64,000 bases of DNA. It comes from Amoebidium appalachense. Taxonomy: Eukaryota > Ichthyosporea. The DNA lies in contig CAVNZM010000011.1 of assembly GCA_963693365.1 (NCBI GenBank), forward strand, positions 4,712,001-4,776,000. Reading direction: 5' to 3'. This document shows, piece by piece, positions 51,901 through 64,000 of this stretch. The position numbers and the translations under genes were made by a program. The notes below the pieces were generated by a model. It had not been told where the DNA came from. It searched no databases and saw only the letters and a list, made by a program, of their open reading frames with translations. Each line of letters begins with the position of its first letter. Position 1 is the first letter of the stretch.

Positions 51901-52365
51901 ACTAGTCTTTGGAATATCCGTATCATGTGATGCCTGTATACGTATGATATCATGGTTTACCACATGTGTTGTGTTATAATACGCAGCCATATGCATGGGA
52001 GCCGGGCGGGCGAGGGGGGGGGGGGGGGGGGAGGGGGGGGGGGGGCTTACCATGTCTTACCATGAAACCTCGGGAGGCTTACCATGAACCGAAAGTTTGT
52101 TGGTATTTTCAAAATTTTCTGGGTATTTTTTACCGTAAAAACGGGGTTATGGTCGGGCTTGGCATCAAGTAGCAAGTAGCGACAGTTAGGAGTGACTCTA
52201 CATGTAGATACGTTACGATCGAGCATTTGTTCAATTATTGGTTTCGGTTTGCCAACACTGCAGCACACATGTACACGTGCACCGTCCACACAACCACGCA
52301 CCAGGTAACTTCAAATAACATAGCTAGCTTATATCATTTCCCTTAATCACTACACGCCTGCAAAA

Positions 52366-53671
52366 ATGGCCAGGGAAGGCCTTGGTCCGTTCCTTGGTCG
52401 TTTGTACCCCGAACTACGCTACAGCATTTATGGTCATCTCACCTTCTCCCAACTCCTCGCCTTGGCTTTGTGCTCAAAAGCACTTCACGAAGAAACGTTG
52501 AAACCCGAGACCAACAGCCAACAGCAATGCAGGCTGTCTGTTCGACCGCCCGGTCCCATCGCCATCAACATCACTGGGCGGAAGTTTCAGGATGCCCAAA
52601 CCCTGCTTGCCTCGTTGGGGCGCCAGCCCTTCCGTCTGCATACGGGTGGTGGTGTCAAGGCCACCCAAGTGCTGCGCGTCACGTCCCCACCCTCTGTGAG
52701 GCCCAAAGCCGTTGGTAACAAAAACCACGCAGCAGCTGCAGCTGCACTTGCAGTTGCACAGGGGCAGCTTGAGGAGGCAGCAATTCTGTTTGCACATGCT
52801 GGCCCGTACTAGGCTGTGAACGAACTGGACATGGCCAACAGCCCTGGGCTGCGCGACCGCCTGTTAGTGGATTACGTGTTTGCTTTCAAAAACCTGCGTA
52901 CTCTCTCCCTGCAGAACTGCACGCTCCTGGATGGGAGGGCATTCGGGTGGGCTGTCTCGGAGAACAGGACCATACACAGTCACCCACATGTCCACGAGAA
53001 GTTCGAACTGGTCGACTTGTCTCAGAATCCCCGTGTGCTCATGTCGTGCCTCGATGCACTGGCAAACGAGGCTGCTTTTCCTGCCCTGCGGGAGGTGCGG
53101 GTGGTGGGCTGCACGGACATGCCCCACAACCGGCAGTCGCTGGTCTTCCGCTTGGCAAAACTGGCCAGCTTGCCCGTTCGAAGGTTGCCCCTGCGTATTG
53201 TGGCCGACCACGATGTGCCCGTGCACTCATATGCCGGCCTGGAAAAACTGTATCCGAAAGAGCTCCTCCCTCTGGGAAGCCCGCCGGCACCAAACGTGTT
53301 CCTCATTAAGGGGGTGGTAGTGAACCCCCCTGCACCGCTTGCCGCAGCTGACAGTCGGACGTCGATGGGCTCGGTGGCTGTGGGTGTGGAGTGTGTGGTG
53401 GGCGCGGTGGCTGCGGCACGGGCAGATGTGTGCATGGGTGGCCATGCGCACCGTGCTCAAGAACGTGCGTGCTCAGGCTGATAATGATTGGCTGGCTGGC
53501 TTACCAGATAAGGCAATGTCCGCAAAAGTGAGGGTTGCCTTAAAGGCGGCGGTGAAGAGGGGGGATCTGTTGGTGAAGGAAGGGAAGGGCGGGCAGATTT
53601 ACACGCTGGCTGCAAACGGTGGAGCACAGGCAGGGGGCCAAGCCGGGGGAGGTGGGGCAGCCAAGGCTTGA
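52366..53671 (+). CDS. F-box/LRR-like protein gene with in-frame TAG and a 3' frame change
   Basis: ATG 52366 opens MAREGLGPFLGRLYPELRYS, and residues about 10-45 resemble an F-box (LYPELRYSIYGHLTFSQLLAL). After residue 148 there is TAG at 52810-52812 (AHAGPY, stop, AVNELDMA) with coding continuing in the same frame. That part has leucine-rich-repeat-like segments (FKNLRTLSLQNCTLLDGRAF, FELVDLSQNPRVL, ALREVRVVGCTDMP). Near 53311-53424 the coding frame shifts by +1. A GT..AG intron (GGG/GTGGTA to GGGCAG/ATGTGT) would join it in phase to a basic C-terminal segment (AKVRVALKAAVKRGDLLVKE) that ends at TGA 53669. F-box proteins usually select substrates for SCF ubiquitin ligases; the role here is inferred. 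The TAG makes this a possible pseudogene, an error, or a readthrough gene. Confidence 0.6.
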
Positions 53672-54440
53672 TCGCATGTATACTGTCCCGGTGGCCAATC
53701 AGTAGTGTTTTATTCGAGGTTCAGTAAAAACAGGTGCCGTTCTAACTATATCATAAACTGACCGTCCGCCGCCCGCGTGCTCACAAATACCAAATACTGT
53801 CTATTGCATTGAATTATGTGACTTAAGGATGACTGTTTTCCGAAAATAGCAATGGCTCCTCACATTCGACCTACAGTTATTAATGGAAAAGATCGTAAGG
53901 TTTTAAACTTGATGATGAGCACTCAGTGACGGGGTATATGACCTTTTTTTGTACATAGCTATAACAACATCTACATACGTGACCTCACACACGTAAGGGT
54001 ACTATACACCGTATCTGTTAATTTACCCTTCTTAACTCAGCTGGAAGCGCCATAGTCTGTTTAACGTACTTTTAAGCCTGTTAAGTACTGGTATAACTTG
54101 AAGTCTTTGTCTTCATTTGATGACGGTTTGCGGGGGGGTCCTTAGGGGTCCCTCGGGTCTTCTTTGAAGTGGCACCTCGACCGTCTGTATCTCGGTGACT
54201 GCATTGTTTGGCCTGGGTGGAGGCGGGCAGGGGGGGATGATTGCAGGGGGGGGGGGGGGGGGGGGGGGGGGGAGGGGGGAATTTGCGGCAGCCAAGTCTT
54301 GATCGAATATCCCGTGGATTGAATTTGAGTTTCTTGTTGGAATAAACGCAATATAAAGCCAAACTGTGCACAATGTAGCACAATGTGCAAGTGGTTCACG
54401 CAAATTTATGCAAATTTACGCAAGTAATATTGGTCAAGGT
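53672..54440. other. Gene-free spacer after F-box gene
   Basis: Unique AT-leaning sequence with one poly-G tract (54247-54279). No exon was recognised. Confidence 0.35.
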
Positions 54441-54856
54441 TCCCACTCAGTCTTGGCCCCCACTCTTCCCCCCCCCCCCCCCCCCCCCCCCCCGCCTCCC
54501 CCCTCACCCACCCACCCAAAAAACCACCGCCCACCTCCCCTTTCCCCCCTCACCAACCCACCCAAATAACAACTCCCCCCCCCCCCCCCCCCCCCCCCTT
54601 CCCCCCCCCCCCCTCCCCCCCCCCCCCCCCCCCTCCCGCCCGCCAACCCCACCCCATCTTCCCCAAACCACCACTACCATCAGCACCACAAATTTTGAAG
54701 CCTTAATATCCAATTAGGCGGGCATACCTCAGTGCACACATTTGCAAACCTAAACAAAAAAAAAAAAAAAAAAAAAGGTAGGGGAAGGGGGGGGGGGGAA
54801 GAAAATGCCCGTAAGTGGATCTATGCGTGCGAGCCTCGCGCGGGCGCATGTGGGCA

Positions 54857-54860
<4 letters not shown>

Positions 54861-54926
<66 letters not shown>

Positions 54927-55128
54927 CGTGTGTGTGCGTGTGCGTGCGTGTGTGTGTGTGTGTGTGTGCGTGCGTGTGCGTATGTGTGTGCGTGTGTGCG
55001 TGTGCGTGTGTGTGTGCGTGTGTGTGTGCGTGTGTGTTATGTGTGCGTGTGTGCATGTGTCTGTGTGCATGTGCAGGTGTGTTTCTGTGCGCGTGTGGGT
55101 GTGTGCACGTGTGTGCTTCTATGTCACT

Positions 55129-55165
<37 letters not shown>
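54861..55165. repeat. (GT)n tract
   Basis: Long (GT)n with GCGT variants, followed at 55293-55320 by GT then poly-G. Simple sequence only. Confidence 0.93.
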
Positions 55166-55166
<1 letters not shown>

Positions 55167-55283
55167 GTATGAGTGTGTGTTTGTGCCTGTGTAGTGTGTG
55201 TGTGACACTGTGCGTGCGTATCTGCACGGGTGTGTGCGCGTGTGCATGTCAGCTTTTTTCGTTTTTTTTTTTTGTTTTTCAAA

Positions 55284-55314
<31 letters not shown>

Positions 55315-55566
55315 GGGGGAGTTGTCGTAATTGGCAAAGGCTTGCAGTCGTGAACAGGAAACGAAGTTGACACAGGTTATAGGACAGGTATGTGTGTGTA
55401 TGAGAGAGAGGGATGTGGGGACGTGGGGAGAGGAGGGGGGTAGAGGGCGGGAGAGAAGGACAGCGGAAGGATGAAGAATGGCGTTGGGCGAGGGGGGTTT
55501 GGTGACACTAGGCTACTATTTTTTTTTTTCTTTTTCCCTTTTTTTTTTTTTTTTTTTTTTTTTTGG

Positions 55567-55603
<37 letters not shown>

Positions 55604-55626
55604 CTATATTCCGGTTTTGGGTTTAC

Positions 55627-55691
55627 TGCCCCCAACACGGCAGACCCCAACATCACCGAGGTCTCTTCATCAGACAGCACCACGGGACATC
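55627..55691 (-). CDS. Exon of FGGY-family carbohydrate kinase, C-terminal ATP-domain segment
   Basis: 65-nt exon with acceptor ATGGCAG/GA and donor GGGGCA/GTAAAC, phase 1 in and phase 0 out. It reads CPVVLSDEETSVMLGSAVLG plus A, matching the FGGY kinase segment just after the GGGLSKNP-type motif (pattern PVVL.xEx.SVLxGAAxLGA). FGGY kinases phosphorylate pentuloses or related sugars. No neighbouring exon of this gene was identified on the minus strand. Confidence 0.7.
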
Positions 55692-56360
55692 CTGCCATAT
55701 ATAGTAGGTTTACCAAATTTGGGTACCCTCGCCACTCACTGTTGAACATGTTTGGTGGCCAAATATGTGGGCGGTACTCGACATATATGATGGTTTATGA
55801 GCTCCCAAATCATCATAATGGTAGCGGTATGTACTCAACATGGGTGTTAGGTGATATAAGTTTCCAAACATGTGATCCGATAGTCACCAATGCGGATTTT
55901 CACTGTTAACTTAAGGCGAAGAAACACCAAGCATGGTTGGTTGGTTGCCACATTTGCGTACAGTATGCACCATATATTCCGCAAAATGTGTACTACGTAT
56001 GTGCTATACATCGTATGTTGCTTCCCAATATTTATATGGCAAAGCATGTGTGTGGTATGTTACTGCGGACAGCCCACTTTATGCATGTTGGTGGCTGACA
56101 CAAAGGCGCAGAAGGAGGGATAAGTGTTTGTGTATGTATGTGTCCCGGTGTCTGTGTGTGTGCGTGGGGGGGTGGGGGGTGGGTGGGGGGGTGGGGGGGG
56201 GGGGGGGGGGGGGGGGGTCCCTGCCATGCATCACAGATTGACCAATGGAGCCGGGGAAGACCACATCGCAAAATTCAAGCATGCATATGCAATGAGCAGG
56301 GAAAAAAGGGCATTCAGACACATAGGCACCACACTTAATCGTGTGGAGCACACAGGCACA

Positions 56361-56438
56361 CAAACAAACACACACACACACAGACACACGCAGACACACA
56401 CACGCACACACACACACACACACACACGCTCACACACG

Positions 56439-56514
<76 letters not shown>

Positions 56515-56653
56515 CAAGCATGCATGCACCCACGCACACACGCACACACACACACGCACACACACGCACACACGCACACGCACACGCACACACACGCACA
56601 CACACACACACACACACACACGCACGCACACGCACACACACGCACACACACAC

Positions 56654-56686
<33 letters not shown>

Positions 56687-56707
56687 GGCACTCGCACACA
56701 CACACAG
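56361..56707. repeat. (CA)n tract ending at an exon acceptor
   Basis: About 345 bp of (CA)n with CGCA variants. Its final CAG is the acceptor of the FGGY exon at 56708. Confidence 0.92.
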
Positions 56708-56837
56708 CTTGACCACATGGTGGAGACCCACTCTGCGACCTTGGCACGTGACACAGGTGCATCCAGCCAATCAGTTTACGAATACCTCAACTCCTACCTG
56801 GCTACCATGGCAACAGAGAAGGCCTTGGAAGTCCCTG
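56708..56837 (+). CDS. Exon of FGGY-family carbohydrate kinase, opposite strand
   Basis: 130-nt exon with acceptor (CA)nCAG/CTT and donor CCCTG/GTACCT, phase 0 in and phase 1 out. It reads LDHMVETHSATLAR, then SQSVYEYLNSYLATMA, matching the FGGY region LIDHM..HPAF..SIYxYLNSxL that normally lies about 80-100 residues before the segment found at 55627-55691. The two are on opposite strands 1 kb apart, so they cannot be one collinear transcript. Confidence 0.7.
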
Positions 56838-56843
56838 GTACCT

Positions 56844-56875
<32 letters not shown>

Positions 56876-56929
56876 TGGGAAAAAAAAAGAAAAGGGAAAA
56901 AAAAAAAGAACAAAAAAAAAAGTAAACAC

Positions 56930-57730
56930 GCACCGTGTCGGGCTGGTGTCTTACATGCAGTCTTCATATATTTGCGTTAGTGAATTGATTTTTTGCCAAG
57001 TAATACGTTTACGTGTATCTCCATTGTTTTGTACACTTTAATCTTCTGAAAAAATCTGTGTTACAGTAGTGAAAGATATTGCTACACCTGATTTTTTTTC
57101 GCCCTTTTTCGACCTTTTTTTCGACCCAATCACAATAAAGCCTCCCCATCCCCCCCTTTCTCCAAACAATAACATGAGAAGGAAAGGGATACTTGAACCG
57201 ATCAATAAAAACCTTGCGTAAAAGGCCTGTGTTAATAGTATGTGTTTTCCCAAAATTTCAACAAACAAATCATAAAAAAGAAAATAAGTAGTAGTTGTAA
57301 AAAAAATGATGATCATGACTTTGGACCGTGGCAACTCAACTTGATTTCTTTTTTCTATTCAATTTGGCAGTCACATACATTGTTCTGCCGGGTTCATATG
57401 TTCATATTTTATGTAGGCTCAGTGCCCGGTTCACCACCAAGCTGAATTTTTTGGGGGGGTAGGGTGGGTGATTGCATCTCGACAACTATAAACGGGCCCC
57501 CTTGAAGATGTGAAATTCATGCAAAATTATCAGTACAGCTGCACACGATTCACTCTTGCTAATTACGCGGTTGATATCTTGGGAAACGGAGGGAGCACTG
57601 CCCCTCGTGTGCATGTATGGCTTACTGCGTTCTCCAGCACGTACGGCAACACTCTAGACGAGGCATTGTAATTCAAAGCAGAACCAGAGCAAAAGCCCCA
57701 GCCAAGCCAATCAGTTGCAGTCTCTGAAGA
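56930..57730. other. Gene-free spacer
   Basis: AT-leaning unique sequence. A hydrophobic minus-strand frame at 57038-57334 is AT-driven and has no splice or homology support. Confidence 0.35.
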
Positions 57731-57767
57731 GTCTAGATGCGTGGACTCGGTGGTTTGTGTGTTTGTG

Positions 57768-57800
57768 TGTGTGTACGCATGTGTGTTCGTGTGTGTGTGT

Positions 57801-57864
<64 letters not shown>

Positions 57865-57958
57865 CGTGCGTGTGTGTGTGTGTGCGCATGTGTGTGTGTG
57901 TACGCATGTGTGTGTGTGTGTGTGTCAGTGTGTGTGCGTGTGTGTGTGCGTGTGTGTC

Positions 57959-58002
<44 letters not shown>

Positions 58003-58018
58003 AGTACAGAGTGTGTGT

Positions 58019-58049
<31 letters not shown>

Positions 58050-58098
58050 GGGGGGAGACTCTGAGAGAGAGAGAGTGTGTGTGTGAGAGAGAGAGTGA

Positions 58099-58132
<34 letters not shown>

Positions 58133-58135
58133 CGA
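57768..58135. repeat. (GT)n, poly-G and (GA)n composite
   Basis: (GT)n with interruptions to 58032, then G run, then GAGAGT/(GA)n. Simple sequence. Confidence 0.93.
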
Positions 58136-58766
58136 CAGAACCTGATGGAATTCACTGGGGGGGAAAGAAGACGAGAAGGAAATTTTTGGAGGTGCACGGG
58201 ACCCATGTATGTGTATGGGGGGTGGGGTGGGGGGCATTTAAGCAGCTCTACGTTTTATTTTTTCCGTTTTTAGCCTTTTACCTACTAGCCTTTAAACCTT
58301 TTGACTCTGAGACTTTCTAACCTTTTAACCTTTTAATAAATATTAAGCAGTGGCCACATTATCCTCGCTGCCCTAAAACAGTAGTCTATTGGGCCCGGGA
58401 TCCATGTACGTGAGATGCAGAGGCCGGCCCCTCAAAGGGTGGAAGAGTGACTATATTAAGGGCAGCTCTCTATTTTTTGGAGATCGAATGTGCCGAAACA
58501 ACTACTAGAAACAACCAGATTAAGGCTTAACTAGAAGCATAAATCCCATGAGTATACGCACAAGGGGGGTGGATGAAGGGGGGCTTAGGTGAGGCAAACT
58601 TTATGTTGGGAAGGGTGGGGGGGAGGGGGGGGGGGGGGGGGTTAGGGGGGGAAAAAGCAAGTGCAGTGGCAGCTGCTTATTTTTATGACTAGTGGGATTT
58701 TACTTTATGATCATTTTATGTTATGTTTTTTTTTTTTTTTTTTTTTTGGGGGGGGGGGGGGGGGGT

Positions 58767-58797
<31 letters not shown>

Positions 58798-58835
58798 TGG
58801 GGCGGTACACGGAAGCGTCCATCACATACTGAGTT

Positions 58836-58974
58836 GTGCAGCTCAGGTGTGTGTCGTTTTTGGACATGAAAGAGGGAACCCCAATGGGAAAGTTTAATGC
58901 TCCCCGGGCCGGGTCCTCAATCAATGGGCTTCGAAGAGGACAGGCCCTTCCCGCAGTGCCATGCATACGGTTTG
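58836..58974 (+). other. Exon-like island of unknown gene
   Basis: Between poly-G tracts a frame reads SFLDMKEGTPMGKFNAPRAG, then SSINGLRRGQALPAVPCIRF, and ends at a strong donor TTTG/GTGAGT. Upstream AG acceptors exist at 58841 and 58846. The strong donor supports plus-strand splicing, but I recognise no family. Confidence 0.3.
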
Positions 58975-59009
58975 GTGAGTGTCACTTCAAATCATGCCTA
59001 AAAAAGAAG

Positions 59010-59040
<31 letters not shown>

Positions 59041-59292
59041 GGGGGGGGGGAGGGGGGGGAGGGGGGGGGGGAGGGGGGGGGGGGGGGGGGCAGAGAGAGC
59101 AATTTAAAGAAGCGACAGACTATCTATGTTGTGTAATTTGGGTAGTTTGGTCTGTCTTGGTCTGAGTTCAGAAGTAACTTAGTCATCCATGTTACTCCTT
59201 GTGACCTGGGCTTAGTTAGAAGAGCAATTTATGCTTCATTATAATTCATGCCATTGGTTATAATGATTGCGATTCTGAAACGCAAGTGTGCA

Positions 59293-59909
<617 letters not shown>

Positions 59910-60510
59910 TCTTTCTTATTTCCATGGTTTTTACTAGTTCTTAACTTATTCACTCTACGAACCTTTCTGGTTTCGCGGCATACCTGTTATTCGAAATTGT
60001 TGTGTTTATCTAATCAATGTACTGGCTCGCATGTATCACATTTAGACGTATAAGATCCATCGATTGTATCCCCGCTATCGAGTTATGACCTATCAAATTC
60101 GCGGATTAGCCAACGCTATTGAATTTTGGATATAATAAGACTTGTTTGACCATCGATTGACACCTCACTTCACCGATTGCCGTGTATATCATTGTTTACA
60201 GTGTCCATTGCAACACATAGCCATACACCGGCTCGAACCAGTTCGTATATAGCTACTTGGGACGCCTAAGGCAGGGACTAAGTCCGCTAGTTTGTATTGT
60301 TCTACAATCTAGACCAACGCCTAGCTAATGAACGTGTGGTGATGCGCTCCTTAGGTCACCGTTCATTTAGGTGTAACTAACGTTGGCAGAGCACCCTTGT
60401 AAGCTCACTGGTTCTTATTACACTGCTTGTACACGGTATAATCTATAAATATATGGTCAACCAGCCCGATTATTATTATTTATCACTCTCTGTCATCTAT
60501 TTCCCTTCTA
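59910..60510. other. Unique gene-free stretch
   Basis: AT-leaning unique DNA without microsatellites, followed by (CA)n at 60529-60690. No exon was recognised. Confidence 0.35.
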
Positions 60511-60523
60511 TTTCCCCTCTACA

Positions 60524-60630
<107 letters not shown>

Positions 60631-61362
60631 GACACACACACAGACACACGCACACACACACACACACACACACATACGCACACACACACTGTCAAACAAA
60701 AACGAGCGCGTACGTTGTCACGTGTACACACACCGTGCGGCGCGTGTGCGTGCTTCACACACACAAACACAAGCACGCACACACGTGGTTCTACGTAATA
60801 GGGCCATTTAGCTAAATAGAAGACTCAGTCACTCAGGACGAATTGCACGCCCTGCAAGGGTACTGCAAGGGCGGACGTACCCCCCCGTGTACTAATGGGA
60901 TTGAAGAACGGCACGGCAAAAGCTGCATTCCTGTGATAAAATGTACTGGCGGTTTTTTTATTTGTAATTGCGTCTTTAAATATTATTGATTGATATTTGG
61001 GGTTTCATATAGATCACATGCAACGACGTTTTTGCTTTTCCCATGTGTCGCGTCACACTTTTTTGAGGATAAATACAATAGAAATGGGGATAGTATTATA
61101 TTGAGCCCAATTCATGAGCATGCATTCCTATTGCATTCCTACCACCATTTCTGCCAGTTTCGCCGATGAGGTTGGTCCAAGGGAACTGAGTCACTCCCGA
61201 CTCGATCACAATTTGTCGGCTGTTCTAATTTTAACTTTTCGAAAAGGAATAGTTTGATTCGTCACATATCATGCATAAATCTTGCCATCTACCTCCTAAC
61301 GCAGAAACACATCCACTTCTCTCTTTTCAAGCTCGCTTTTCCGCTCCGTACCAACGCAAAAG

Positions 61363-62269
61363 ATGTCATTACTATCTCGCGCCCTGGCCGCCGTGCGCTT
61401 GGCCGGCCTTCTCACTCTCACCAATGCCGCGCCGTTCACCTTCTGCTACTACAGCAACGGACCGGAGGAATGCCAAATGAGTCCTGAAGTCGGAGTGTGC
61501 AAAGACGTGTGATGGTCGAGCTGTGTGGGCGTGGCGGCAACGTGAGGATTGAACGACCCGAACAATAACAACTACGTAGTGTTTACAACCACAACCGGCA
61601 GTGACAATTTCACCATGGTGTTCTACAGCGACTCGGCATGCCAATTAACTACCGGCTTTTCCAGCATTGGCGCCTACTTCAACAACTGCGATTCGAGCAA
61701 CGTGTTCCTCGGATATAAGAGGCCTTGCAGCGGGCCCCGACCCCACCCCCACCCCCACACCAACCCCCAGCCCCACACCACCCCCCACACCAACCCCAAC
61801 TCCAGCCCCCAAACCCACCCCCGCACCAGCCCCCGCACCCACCTCTTCAGCACGCACGTCGGCGTCATCTGCGGTCACCACTTTGTCATCACGCACTCCC
61901 ACGAGCAGGGCGGTGTCTTCAACCACAACCAATCCATCCACATCAACTGTAAAGCCCACGCCCAAGCCAGCACCTACACCGGCGCCATCGCCCATTGTCA
62001 CCGGGCTCATTAGCTGTGCCATTGTCGTGAAGTGTGCAGCCTACAAGCCCGACCCCAAGACATGCGGGGTGATGCGCTGCAACGCTGGGGTGAGCTGGAA
62101 CACAACAATGCCGTGCACCGAAAACTACTGCTGCTTCACGCCCGGAACACGTGGCAACCGTCTATCTCTGGACTGCCCACTGGGAACAAGGCGCACGACA
62201 AAAACATGCAAGCTGTGGGCGGGGTCGACCGAGGCGTGCTGCAAGGACTACTGCTGCAAGAAAATGTAA
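61363..62269 (+). CDS. Secreted Cys-rich protein gene with two in-frame TGA codons and one frame change
   Basis: ATG 61363 opens a signal peptide (SLLSRALAAVRLAGLLTLTN, cleavage near AA/PF). The same frame continues to about 61730 but contains TGA at 61510-61512 (CKDV, stop, WSSC) and 61543-61545 (VAAT, stop, GLNDP). The segment between and after is coding-like (NNNNYVVFTTTTGSDNFTM). Near 61725-61745 the sensible frame shifts by +1 into a PTPTPTPSPT linker rich in Pro/Thr/Ala/Ser. A C-terminal module follows with at least 12 Cys (KTCGVMRC, ENYCCFTPG, EACCKDYCCKKM) ending at TAA/TGA around 62267. No single GT..AG intron I tried removes both stops while keeping frame. The layout (signal peptide, domain, Pro/Thr linker, Cys knot-like end) suggests an extracellular or wall protein. 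Family not recognised. Confidence 0.55.
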
Positions 62270-63140
62270 GATGGACCGGGTGCACAATCGATGTATTCGG
62301 GCAAATCAAACAGACAAGTTTAGAGTGTGGTGACTCTGATAGTTACTCATATAAAGCTCACACGGCAATCATTAAGTCATCATATGCATCTTACATAAAG
62401 GTAGCTGCCCACTGATCTAGTGCTTTAAGTTAGTTGTAAAAAATTGCCGGTGGTTTCATGATTATTTCAACAAAGGCTTCAACATTGTCGCACAATTCCC
62501 ACGGCATGCTGCGGAACACTGAGGGGACCGTGAGCTGCTTATTTTCGTAACGTTCCCGCGCCCTGGGATGAGTGATAACAGTCAGACTAGTAATAAAGTT
62601 GGTAACACTTCTCAGCTAGTGATGATGATCATAATAGTGAGTGCTGAATTTGCGCACACCGCGTGACTCATGAGTGGTTCCTCGAAGATTTGTTAACGTT
62701 TACTGTGAATGCAGTTGTTAACGTTGTATGGCCTGAGTGCTGAAACTGGTACGATATACATATATACATATAAAGAAGTGTAGATTAAGCAACTGCTGAT
62801 TAGCTTTGCAGTCATATGATGTAATACCGTATAATAATTACACACAGACACACATTGAACACGTAGTACCGTACGACTTTGCGCACCCAGACCTACCACG
62901 CCAACACAAATGGTGTGTGTGTGCGTGAATCCCGTGTCTCATACTGTACGACTGTTGCACATGCACGTGTGTTATTGATTGTGTATTTCACGTTGCTCAT
63001 TCACGAACGTGTGCCGGTACGGCCCGTCCTGCAGTGTGTATGTGTTTATTAAATGTGGATCATGGTATGCTTTCAGATATGAATGTGCGTGTGTGTGTGT
63101 TAATAACCGTTTACCTACTGTGACCGTGTTGTACAGGTGT
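62270..63140. other. Gene-free spacer
   Basis: Unique sequence; no exon or RNA gene recognised. Confidence 0.35.
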
Positions 63141-63147
63141 CGGGCCT

Positions 63148-63164
63148 AATTATTATTATTATTG

Positions 63165-63198
<34 letters not shown>

Positions 63199-63246
63199 AT
63201 CATTATTATTATTAGTATTATTATTACTTTAATAATATTATTATTA
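63148..63246. repeat. (ATT)n microsatellite
   Basis: Trinucleotide ATT repeat with GTT and AGT interruptions. Confidence 0.93.
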
Positions 63247-63436
63247 GCACAGTCCAGGACCCTATCCATGAGCGGCCTTTCTTTCTGTAAGCGCCTATGT
63301 CACGATGTAGCCTTGAAGTTTGAAACTATTAGAGTTGAGTCGCGGTGTGCATGTAAGCTCTGTGTGCATGTAAACATACTGTGTGTGGGATTAGTTCGCC
63401 AGATACCAGGTAATCGGTCGCATAAATGTTTTCACT

Positions 63437-63717
<281 letters not shown>

Positions 63718-63934
63718 AGTCTTCGTTGTCCACTGATTATATTGTCTTCTGCAAAGGACCCTGAAAGTCGGATTTGGAAACAGGTGGTGCACCGAGGAAG
63801 GGGGGGGGGGGGGAGAAGCCGGGGGAGGGGGGTGGGGGGTGGGGAGGGGGGATTGGAGGGGGGGGGGGGGGGGAAGGGGGGGGGAGGGGGTACACAAGGG
63901 CCCAACCACATCGGCAGAGTCAACTTGCAAAAAG

Positions 63935-64000
63935 CAAAATTATTCTGCTCCTAGCTTCTAGCAGAGTTAATCTGCAAAAAGCAGAATTAATATGCTTAAA
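63935..64000. repeat. Second cluster of CAGAAT/ATTCTG mini-palindromes, cut by window edge
   Basis: Contains AAATTATTCTGCTCC, TAGCAGAGTTAATCTGC and AAGCAGAATTAATATGC in 66 bp, the same motif family as 46850-47850. It continues past the window end. Confidence 0.75.

Noticed and set aside
50283-51979. Long Cys/Val-rich and His/Thr-rich open frames
   Set aside because: They are translations of (GT)n and (CA)n in all frames, with no start, splice or composition support.
57038-57334. Hydrophobic 98-codon frame on minus
   Set aside because: AT-driven composition, no splice context, no recognisable motif.

Overview
This window is nuclear DNA from an intron-rich eukaryote. Genes are split into short exons with GT..AG introns whose phases match at every junction I could check. 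The products are eukaryotic (an MRP-type ABC transporter, a Fhit-type HIT hydrolase, a ferritin with a mitochondrial-type leader, Kazal and F-box proteins). Introns and spacers are loaded with poly-G/poly-C runs, (GT)n/(CA)n, (GA)n/(CT)n and composite T(n)G(n) blocks. I cannot name the taxon from sequence alone. Most long open frames that read as Cys-Val, His-Thr, Pro or Gly repeats are translations of these microsatellites and are not genes.

Layout. 1-17.6 kb holds the first 15 exons of an ABCC (MRP-type) transporter on the minus strand; it runs off the left edge before the second ATP-binding domain. A hAT-like miniature transposon with a perfect 8-bp target-site duplication lies at 18.09-18.42 kb. 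A small SAP-like protein is at 21.0-21.4 kb (minus) and a five-exon ferritin at 23.3-27.1 kb (minus). From 27.4 to 28.6 kb there are inverted GGACCGG repeats and a 48-bp near-perfect palindrome. A three-Kazal secreted inhibitor with one frame break is at 30.1-31.25 kb (plus). A six-exon Fhit-type HIT protein is at 35.3-39.4 kb (minus), followed divergently by an unrecognised Ser-rich multi-exon locus at 40.2-46.1 kb (plus). A 1-kb field of CAGAAT/ATTCTG mini-palindromes is at 46.85-47.85 kb, and dispersed repeats fill 47.9-50.1 kb. A 1.6-kb GT-rich then CA-rich block is at 50.3-51.9 kb. An F-box/LRR-like gene with an in-frame stop is at 52.4-53.7 kb. Two oppositely oriented exons of an FGGY sugar kinase are at 55.6 and 56.7 kb. 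A secreted Cys-rich protein gene with frame breaks is at 61.4-62.3 kb.

The genes are unrelated housekeeping or secreted functions with no operon logic. Two patterns cut across them. First, partial copies of exon 5' ends, each starting at the 3' splice site, lie in the intron just upstream of the parent exon (ABCC exons 6 and 7, HIT exon 4), and a minisatellite in ABCC intron 4 repeats the exon-5 acceptor. Second, C-runs and CA-runs mostly lie on the sense strand of the gene they sit in, and several acceptors are the last CAG of a (CA)n tract.
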